Source: Dasania marina DSM 21967 (GTDB taxonomy: Bacteria > Pseudomonadota > Gammaproteobacteria > Pseudomonadales > Dasaniaceae). From it: a stretch of DNA of 64,000 bases. Below, one piece after another: positions 43,907-51,900 of this stretch. The notes beneath the pieces were generated by a model. That model searched no databases. It had not been told where the DNA came from and saw only the letters and a program-made list of their open reading frames with translations. A program made the translations under genes and the position numbers. The DNA is taken from positions 1 to 64,000 of the forward strand of contig NZ_KB891592.1 of NCBI RefSeq assembly GCF_000373485.1, written 5' to 3'. The first letter of the stretch is position 1. Every line of letters begins with the position of its first letter.

Positions 43907-45652
43907 ATGGATTATCTCGCCTGGTTAGATTTGCAGTGCCGTATGCTGCCCAATGTGCAGCGCGCCATTGTGGCGTTAGCGGCTGAGCCCGGTCAGTCGC
44001 TACAATTAATGGCTAGCTGGCCCCAGCAAACTATAGCGACCAGCGACTTATTAGACACCGCTACTTTGGCCGCTAGTCGGCGGGCACCGGTAGTCAGCGT
44101 GGCCGAAGATGCTAGCGGCCGCAGCATGATGTTGTTAGCGCAAACGCTAGCTACCCCGCAAGCGGCCGTTATTGTGGTGGAGTTACCCGCCCAGCATGAG
44201 CAGCAAAAGCTACTGCTACAGCTATTGGCTTGGGGCGAGTCATGGCTGCAGTTATTGGCGCAACAGCCAGCTAGCACGGCTAGTGGTGATGTTGAGGTGC
44301 CCGAACAAGATTACAGCGTACTGGCTGCAGCCTGCAGCGAGCCGCTACTCAAAACTTCAATAGAAGCTGCCGCTACCTGCTTAGCGCAATTGTTTGGCTG
44401 CCAACAAGTCGCTATAGGCCTAAAGTCAGGTGAGGATGTGGTGCTGCAGGGGCTGGCCCATAATACTGCTTTTAACGTCAAAACCAATATGGCCCGCAGT
44501 GTCGAAGAGCTAATGGCCGAGTGCCTACAGCACGGCCACGCGCTACAGGCGCCGCACACTTTAGCGGCTGCACAAACCATCGCCTGCCCTGCTCATCAAC
44601 ATTATGCCGAGTTACATAAAACCCCGATTTATAGCCTGCCTATGTGTCGGCAAGATCAGCAGTTGGGGGTGTTATCGCTGCAACGAGACCAGCCCTTTAA
44701 TGCCGAGGAAGAGCAGCGTTTGGCAACGCTTAGTGGCTTTTTGGGCGCATTATTTGAGGCTAAGCGGCTAAGTGAGCGCTCGCTACTACAGCGCGGCCGC
44801 GATAGCTTGCGGCAGGGCTGGGCGGCGGCAGTGACTAGCCACGGTGGTCGCGGCAAATACCTGTTGGTGGCGGTGGCGGTGTGCTTGGGCTTGTTGCTAA
44901 TGGGTTCGGGTACTTACCGGGTGGCGGCAGCGGCTAAATTAGAAGGCGTGATTCAACGAGCGGTGGTGGCGCCTATAGATGGTTATGTATCACAGGCGCA
45001 TGCCAGAGCCGGCGAGTCGGTAAGCTTAGGGCAGGTGATCGCCGAGCTAGATGATACCGAGCTGAAACTGGAATACCGACGCCTGCAAAATCAGCACGAT
45101 GAATACCAGCAGCAATACCGCAAAGAGCTGGCCGATAGAAACCTAGCGCAATCGCAAATCGTTCATGCACAAATGGCACAAGCGGCGGCCGAGCTGCAAT
45201 TGCTACAAGAACAGCTCAAGCGCACTCAGCTTACCGTACCTTTTGATGGCGTGATTATAGAGGGCGATTTAAGCCGTTCACTGGGCGCACCGGTGAGCAA
45301 GGGCCAGGTGTTGTTTGAAATTGCGCCGCTCAACGAATACCGCTTAGTGCTCAATATAGACGAGCGCGATGTGCCCCATGTAAAAGCCGGTCAGCACGGC
45401 CGTTTATTTCTCAACGCCTACCCTGATACCGCTATTGAGTTTGAAGTGAGCGATGTTGCCACTGTGTTCGAGCGCGATGGCGCGCGCATTAGCTACCGCA
45501 CCGAAGCACGCTTATTAGAAAACGCCTTATTTTTACGCCCCGGTATGCAGGGCCTAGCCAAGGTGGACGTGGGTGAGCGCCGCTATAGTTGGATGCTTAG
45601 CCACAGCTTTGTGGATTGGCTAAGCCTTAAATTATGGGCCTGGCTGCCATGA
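43907..45652 (+). CDS. GAF-domain HlyD-like membrane fusion protein
   Basis: The 581-residue protein has a GAF-like domain at about residues 130-290 (SIEAAATCLAQLFGCQQVAIG, then GVLSLQRDQPFNAEEEQRLATLSGFLGALFEA) and one membrane helix (YLLVAVAVCLGLLLMGSG, about 318-336). The HlyD adaptor part follows: a biotinyl-lipoyl half-motif (APIDGYVSQAHARAGESVSLGQVIAELDD), a coiled coil, the second lipoyl half (LTVPFDGVIIEGDLS) and a beta-barrel. A cytoplasmic ligand-sensing GAF joined to a periplasmic adaptor is unusual. Its stop overlaps the start of the M50 protease gene. Confidence 0.85.
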   Translation: MDYLAWLDLQCRMLPNVQRAIVALAAEPGQSLQLMASWPQQTIATSDLLDTATLAASRRAPVVSVAEDASGRSMMLLAQTLATPQAAVIVVELPAQHEQQKLLLQLLAWGESWLQLLAQQPASTASGDVEVPEQDYSVLAAACSEPLLKTSIEAAATCLAQLFGCQQVAIGLKSGEDVVLQGLAHNTAFNVKTNMARSVEELMAECLQHGHALQAPHTLAAAQTIACPAHQHYAELHKTPIYSLPMCRQDQQLGVLSLQRDQPFNAEEEQRLATLSGFLGALFEAKRLSERSLLQRGRDSLRQGWAAAVTSHGGRGKYLLVAVAVCLGLLLMGSGTYRVAAAAKLEGVIQRAVVAPIDGYVSQAHARAGESVSLGQVIAELDDTELKLEYRRLQNQHDEYQQQYRKELADRNLAQSQIVHAQMAQAAAELQLLQEQLKRTQLTVPFDGVIIEGDLSRSLGAPVSKGQVLFEIAPLNEYRLVLNIDERDVPHVKAGQHGRLFLNAYPDTAIEFEVSDVATVFERDGARISYRTEARLLENALFLRPGMQGLAKVDVGERRYSWMLSHSFVDWLSLKLWAWLP

Positions 45653-47856
45653 GTTCGCCCGGCGTAGATGCAGATATAGATTCGGCCAGTCCCAACCCCA
45701 GCCCCGGTGTCGGCATAGGTGCTGATGAAAGTATGGACCCCGCCAGTTGGGCGCAGCTAGCTGTATTAAAGCTCCAGCTGCGGCCGCATTTAGCGTTTTA
45801 TCTGCACCATTATCGAGGCCAGCCTTGGTATGTGTTAGCCGATGAGTTAGCGGGTAATTATTTTCGCCTGCCCGCCGCGGCCTTTCAGTTGCTCAGCTTG
45901 TTGGATGGCCGACATACCGTGGCCGAGGCCTATGCTCAGCTAGCGCAAACAGGCGTGGCGCCCAGCTATTACGAAGTCGCCGTGCTGCTAGGCAAGCTGC
46001 ACAACGCCCGCTTGCTACAGGGCGATATGCCCGCCGCTGCGGTGGGTGCGGCGCAACAGTCGCTACCTAAAAGCAGTGTTTGGCAGCGCCTGCGTCAGCC
46101 CTTGATGCAGCGTGTTGCGCTGATAGACCCCGACCGTTTGCTCAGCCGCTTACTACCTTGGGTGCAGCCGATTTTTAGCCCGGCGGGTTTTATGCTGTGG
46201 TTGCTGGTGGTGCTGTCGGCACTGTTGCTAGTGGGACAGCACAGCGCCGACATTAGCCAACACTTAGCCACCCGTTTTGCCGACCCGGTCAATATTTTAC
46301 TGTTGGGCCTGGCCTATCCCCTAATTAAAGCGCTGCATGAGCTAGCTCACGGTTTTGCCACCAAGGTATGGGGCGGCGAGGTGCATGAAATGGGGCTGAT
46401 GTTTATTGTATTTATACCGCTGCCCTATGTGGACGCCACCGCCAGCAATGGCTTTTACAGTAAGCGCCGCCGCATTTTGGTGGCCAGCGCTGGCATTATG
46501 GCGGAGCTGTGGTTGGCCGCTGTGGCTTTCTTGTTGTGGTCGCAGCTGGATACGGGTTTATTAAAAGATTTTTGCTTTAATGTTGCGGTGATTGGTAGCG
46601 TCTCCACGCTGTTGTTTAATGGCAACCCGCTGCTACGTTTTGATGGCTATTACATCTTGATGGATATGCTGGAAATTCCCAATCTGGGCAGCCGCTCCAG
46701 CCAATACCTAGGCTACCTGTGCAAGCGTTATCTCTATGGTTTTACTCAAGCGGCGTCGCCAGTAAGGGCTGAGGGTGAGCGCGGGTGGTTGCTGGGCTAT
46801 GGTGTGGCGGCGGGTATTTATCGTTTGTTTATTAGTCTGGTGATAGCGCTATACGTGGCCAGCCAATTTTTCTTTATCGGGGTGATCTTGGCGCTGTGGG
46901 CGCTGGCCAACCAGTGGCTGCTACCCTCCATTAAAATTGCCCGCTCGCTGTGGCAGCAGGCGCAACAGGCGCAGTTGCAAAAGCGTTTATTGGCGGTGAC
47001 CGGCGGCTTGGCGCTGGCCTTGTTGCTGATGCTATTTGTGGTGCCGGTGAGCGATAGCAGCTATGCCCAGGGGGTGGTAAGCCTGCCGGAGCAGTCCATA
47101 GTTCGTGCCGGTGCCGATGGTTTTATAGTGTCAGTACAGGCCAGCGATGGCGATGACGTGCAGGTGGGCCAGTCCTTATTCAGTCTCACTAACTATACCC
47201 TAGCGCAGCGTAGCCAGCGCTTGCAGGCCTACGGCGATGAGCTGGCAGCGCGCTATCAGCAGGCGCTAGTGCGTGACCCTGCCGAGGCGCAAAAATACGC
47301 TGCCGACCTGCGTCTTAACGCACAGGGCTTGGCCGATGTGCAGCAGCAGTTGGGCTCGCTGAAATTACTCAGCCCGGTTGCGGGGGTGTTATCCATGGTG
47401 GCGGCCAACGATATGCCTGGCCGCTATATTAAACAGGGCGATATCTTGGCCTATGTGATAGACAAGCAGTACCTGACGGCGCGGGTGGTGGTAAGCCAAG
47501 CCGATGTTGATAAGGTGAGGCGCCATACTCAGGCGGTACAGGTAAAAATTCATAACCGGCCCCAGCAAACCTGGCAGGCCAGCATCGTGCGTGAAGTGCC
47601 GCAGGCGTCCATGCGCTTGCCCAGTCGTTCCCTGGGTACTCAGGGTGGTGGCAATATAGCCGTAGACGCTAGGGATGATGAGGGTTTGGCGGCATTAGAT
47701 AGTTTGTTTCAGTTTGAAATTATCTTGCCCGCGCTGTCGCCAGAGGCGGCGTTGCCACACCGTTTGAGTGTGCGCTTTATCCATACCCGCCGGCCATTGG
47801 CCCAGCAAGGTTTAGCATGGTTGCAGCAGTTTTTGATGACTCGCTTCCAAATATAG
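45649..47856 (+). CDS. M50 (site-2-type) metalloprotease with PqqD-like and HlyD-like regions
   Basis: From the ATG at 45649 (overlapping the upstream TGA) the protein is 735 residues. About residues 30-115 resemble a PqqD-like winged helix (YVLADELAGNYFRLPAAAFQLLSLLDG). A multi-span membrane region carries the M50 zinc site HELAH (His230, Glu231, His234) and a distant Asp332 in NPLLRFDGYY, so the protease site is intact. After further helices, about residues 475-735 form a HlyD-like lipoyl/coiled-coil part (VVSLPEQSIVRAGADGFIVSV). This fusion is found in putative peptide- or protein-export systems. I infer that it handles the LEPR-XLL protein encoded downstream. Confidence 0.85.
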   Translation: MSSPGVDADIDSASPNPSPGVGIGADESMDPASWAQLAVLKLQLRPHLAFYLHHYRGQPWYVLADELAGNYFRLPAAAFQLLSLLDGRHTVAEAYAQLAQTGVAPSYYEVAVLLGKLHNARLLQGDMPAAAVGAAQQSLPKSSVWQRLRQPLMQRVALIDPDRLLSRLLPWVQPIFSPAGFMLWLLVVLSALLLVGQHSADISQHLATRFADPVNILLLGLAYPLIKALHELAHGFATKVWGGEVHEMGLMFIVFIPLPYVDATASNGFYSKRRRILVASAGIMAELWLAAVAFLLWSQLDTGLLKDFCFNVAVIGSVSTLLFNGNPLLRFDGYYILMDMLEIPNLGSRSSQYLGYLCKRYLYGFTQAASPVRAEGERGWLLGYGVAAGIYRLFISLVIALYVASQFFFIGVILALWALANQWLLPSIKIARSLWQQAQQAQLQKRLLAVTGGLALALLLMLFVVPVSDSSYAQGVVSLPEQSIVRAGADGFIVSVQASDGDDVQVGQSLFSLTNYTLAQRSQRLQAYGDELAARYQQALVRDPAEAQKYAADLRLNAQGLADVQQQLGSLKLLSPVAGVLSMVAANDMPGRYIKQGDILAYVIDKQYLTARVVVSQADVDKVRRHTQAVQVKIHNRPQQTWQASIVREVPQASMRLPSRSLGTQGGGNIAVDARDDEGLAALDSLFQFEIILPALSPEAALPHRLSVRFIHTRRPLAQQGLAWLQQFLMTRFQI

Positions 47857-47930
47857 CCAACTTATTGAATATTATGCTTTTTTCAGCTTGGCCGCTTTTA
47901 AATTAGCACTTAACTGTTATGCTTTAGGAA

Positions 47931-48866
47931 TTGTTTAGTTCATATGAGAGCCGCTACGTGTATTGCCACAAACAATCGATAATAAAAAAACCGTTAAACC
48001 GTCCATTTATGCTGTGTGTATTATTGGCGATCAACTCGCCCTTAAGCTGGGCTGAAGATAAACCGCTGCCCCCCTTAGACTGCGTAATCAGCCCCTATCA
48101 AACGGTGGACCTGTCTAGTTCTGTGGCTGGGGTGCTGGATAAAATCTATGTAGAAAAAAGCGATTTCATTGCTCAAGGCCAAGTGGCGGCAAGCCTAGAG
48201 GCTGGGGTGGAAAAATCTTCAGTGGTGTTGGCCAAGGCCAGGGCGGATATACAGTCCGAAGTTGAAGTGAGTAAGGTTAATAAAGCGTTTGATCAGCGCC
48301 GCAAAGAGCGTATAGACGTGCTCTACGAAAAGAAAAGCGTGTCCTTTGATACCAAAGATCAGGCTGAGCGCGAATACAATTTATCCACCTGGCGCTTACA
48401 GCAATCTCTGGATTTAAAAAATATACGCCAATTGGAGTTGCGCCGTGCGCAGGAACAGCTCAAACAAAAAACTATACGCACGCCTATAGACGGCTATGTA
48501 CTGCAGGTATTTAAAGAGGCTGGTGAATATGTAGAAGACCAGCCCATTATGCGTATAGCCCAACTAGACCCACTGTATGTTGAGGCCATAGTGCCTATAG
48601 AATTTTACGGCCGCATTCGTGCCGGTATGACGGCACAGGTACATCCAGAAACCAACGTGCAACAACCCAGAGTAGCGGTGGTAACGGTAGTCGATAAAGT
48701 GGGTGATGCTGCCAGCGGCACCTTTGCGGTAAGGCTTAATTTACCCAACCCTGATTATCAGTTACCCGCGGGCTTAAAATGTTCGATGAAGTTCACCGAA
48801 TCAGGCGCAGTTGCTAGCAGTGCCCAGCAGCAGAGCGCATCATCAGTCATAGCCGTGCCCCAATAA
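47931..48866 (+). CDS. HlyD/RND-type periplasmic adaptor
   Basis: This protein of up to 311 residues has a signal peptide (MLCVLLAINSPLSWA-ED) and the adaptor layout: lipoyl half-motif (SSSVAGVLDKIYVEKSDFIAQGQVAASLE), coiled coil (about residues 95-180), second lipoyl half (RTPIDGYVLQVFKEAGEYVED) and a beta-barrel. The listed start is TTG; a GTG at 47958 or ATG at 48009 is also possible and none has a well-placed ribosome site. There is no inner-membrane pump or TolC gene in the window, so partners must lie elsewhere or be the M50 protein itself. Confidence 0.82.
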   Translation: MFSSYESRYVYCHKQSIIKKPLNRPFMLCVLLAINSPLSWAEDKPLPPLDCVISPYQTVDLSSSVAGVLDKIYVEKSDFIAQGQVAASLEAGVEKSSVVLAKARADIQSEVEVSKVNKAFDQRRKERIDVLYEKKSVSFDTKDQAEREYNLSTWRLQQSLDLKNIRQLELRRAQEQLKQKTIRTPIDGYVLQVFKEAGEYVEDQPIMRIAQLDPLYVEAIVPIEFYGRIRAGMTAQVHPETNVQQPRVAVVTVVDKVGDAASGTFAVRLNLPNPDYQLPAGLKCSMKFTESGAVASSAQQQSASSVIAVPQ

Positions 48867-48948
48867 GTCGGCGTGTTAAGTGCTTATATAGCCCAAGGTA
48901 TCGATATGTTATTACTGATGCATAAATCGCTAGCTTGGAGTGCAAACC

Positions 48949-51900
48949 ATGAAGCCCCTTAGTATGATTTTTCGCCGCAAAGCGGCCGAAAAACTCCCCC
49001 TAGCGATGTATAACCTAGAATCACTGGAGCCTAGGTTACTCATGTCTGCCGACCCGCTAGGGGCCGCCGATCCCACCGGCTTATTAGGGCAAATAGACGA
49101 CCCACTGCTACTTGATGATCAAGCGGCCGCCGAACAACTGCTACAAGCCATAGCCACCAGCGCTCAAAACACGCCCATAATAACCGCCGCCAGCCCTGAT
49201 GCGATTAACCTCAGCAGCCTAGGGCAATTGTCCTATCAAGACAGCTTGAACGGCCCACAAGCCACCACTTTCCACAGCACCGATTCAGCAGCGGATGGCA
49301 GCACGGCATTAATGGACGACTTGGCTGCACTACTGCCTGCAGCCGATGACAACATCCGCCAAGAAATTATTTTTGTTGATACCAGCGTAGAGGATTACCA
49401 AACGCTGCTAGCGGGTATACCCAACAACGACGAGCAAACCCACTACACCATCATAGAATGGCAGCCCGGTGACGATGCCTTGGCTGACATTACCCATACC
49501 TTGCAAGCGTTAGGTGAGGTTGATGCCATACACATCGTCAGCCACGGTAATGACAGCGGCTTTGCCTTAGGTGACGAGTGGCTAAGCAGCAACACCCTAA
49601 ACGACTATCAACAATCGCTTAGCCAGTGGCGCGAATTTTTAGATAGCGAAGCCGACCTATTAATTTACGGTTGTGAATTGGCCGCTGGTGAAGCCGGCCG
49701 TGACTTATTAACCAGCCTAGCCAGCATCACCGGTGCGGATATAGCCGCCAGTGACGATTTAACCGGTGCGGCAGCATTAGGTGGCGATTGGCAGCTAGAG
49801 CATCATACCGGGCAAATCGATACGGCTATCGCGATTAATTTATCGGCGCAGGCAAGCTGGAATTCTACTCTTGGCCCACCGGGAACGGTGGATGCGCTGT
49901 GGTTAACCACGATAGGCGATGTGTCTGGCGCTAGCTCACCAGGCCTCGCTAACTGGAGTGCAGGTGAGTTATTAGAGGTTGCCGACCCTAACTTACGATT
50001 TGAGACTACACCTGTACCTGCTACCGGTACTACTGATGGTACCTTTACTGCTATTGTCGATTTCGATGATTTTAACCCCGTTAGCGTGGGTGGCAATGAT
50101 GATGTAAACATTCGTTCTATGCATTACGTGTCTACCAATATTACCGTAGGCACTAACGACACCTTCGATTTACAGCCAGGTGATGTGCTGGTGTCGGTTA
50201 ACGACGCCGAAACCCTTAAAAGTACTAATACTCTCGTAGTGGGTAAAGAGGATGTATTTGTCTTTAGGCCCGACACTGCCAATGACTACAGCTCAGGTAG
50301 TTTTTATATGTTACTTCAGGGGCTAGGTACTTCGGGTGATGAAGTAAGAGCTATTACTTTAGTTGAGCAACAAACGGACGTGGGGGGTACCACCCTCAAT
50401 GCGGGTACTTTCTTATTTACCCAAAAAAATGGTGGCGGTTTTAATCACGAGGATATTTTGACATTTAGCGCCGACGAGGTAGGGGCCGGTACCACCTCTG
50501 GCACTAAAACCGTGCTAATCAGCGGCGCTGACATTGGTATTTCAGAGAGTATTTCTGGTTTGGAGCTTATCGAAACTGATACCACGATTGCGGGTGCCCC
50601 GTTAACTTCTGGCAATATTCTGGTGAGTATCTGGGGTAGTGAGGATGTAGGCGATAACAATTTAGCCGCAACTGAATATGATGTATTTGTTCTCGATATC
50701 AGTAAAACTAGCTTAGAGGGGCCAGGGTTTACTGCTGAGGGTAATGCTACATTGTTATTTGATGGCGACGATAATGTCAGGCTAGACAGCGGCGGTGTGC
50801 ATATAAGCGGCCTAACGCTGGTGAGTGCACCTAATGCCGAGCCAACCTTAACCGCCACCGGTAATGACCCAAGCTTCACCGAGGGCGGGGCAGCAGCAAG
50901 TTTATTTAGTGGCGCCAGTGCTGACACCATCGAAGGCAGTCAAACATTTATCGGCATGGGACTGACCGTTACCAATGTTAATGACGGTAGCGATGAAAAA
51001 CTCAACCTTGATGGCACTGCTATTGAACTCACCAATGGCAACGGCGGTATCACCGCCACCAATAGCTTGACCTACAGCGTCAGCGTAGTGGGTTCTACGG
51101 CAACGGTGACAATTACTGGTGGCAGTTTAAGTGCCGCTGATACCCAAACCTTAGTCGACAACATTAGCTACCAAAACGACAGCGATGACCCCAATACTAG
51201 CAATCGCGTTGTTACCATTACCAGCTTGCAAGACAGCGGCGGCACAGCCAGTAGCGGCGACGATACTGCCGAGTTAAGCATAGCCAGCACCATTACCCTG
51301 GTCGGTGTTAACGATGAACCTACCTTAACCGCCACCGCCAGCAACCCCACCTTTACCGAAACGGGGGTAGCCCAAGGCCTGTTTAGTGGTGCCAGTGCCA
51401 GTACCATAGAAAGTGGCCAAACCTTTACCGCGATGACCTTAACCGTTACCAACGTCAATGATGGTAGTAATGAAAAACTCAACATCGATGGCAGCACCAT
51501 ATGGCTGATTAACACCATTCTCCCGGGGTTCACTGCTAACAATGGCCTAGTCTATAGCGTTAGCGTGGTGAGCGGCACGGCGACGATTAGTTTGAGTGGC
51601 AGCCTAAGTGAAGCAGAAACGCAAACACTGGTGGATAACCTGAGCTACCGGAACGACAGTGTTGTCCCTAGCACCAGCGATCGGGTCATCACTATTACCA
51701 GCCTGAAAGACAACGGCGGCACAGCCAATAGCGGCGATAATACCGCAGCACTCGCTCTTAGTAGTACGGTAACTATGCAAGAGGTGAACACTGAACCCGG
51801 TTTTAGCACCACGGCTACCGATCCTACGTTTATCGAAGGAGGGGCTGCTGCCAGCCTCTTTAGCGGTACTAATGCCTCGACTATAGAGCTGGGTCAAACA

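Noticed and set aside
50445-50930. 161-codon minus-strand open frame in the giant surface protein gene, and similar frames at 51168-51542 and 52122-52493
   Set aside because: They recur because the coding repeats recur; low-complexity Val/Ser/Leu products are typical antisense shadows.
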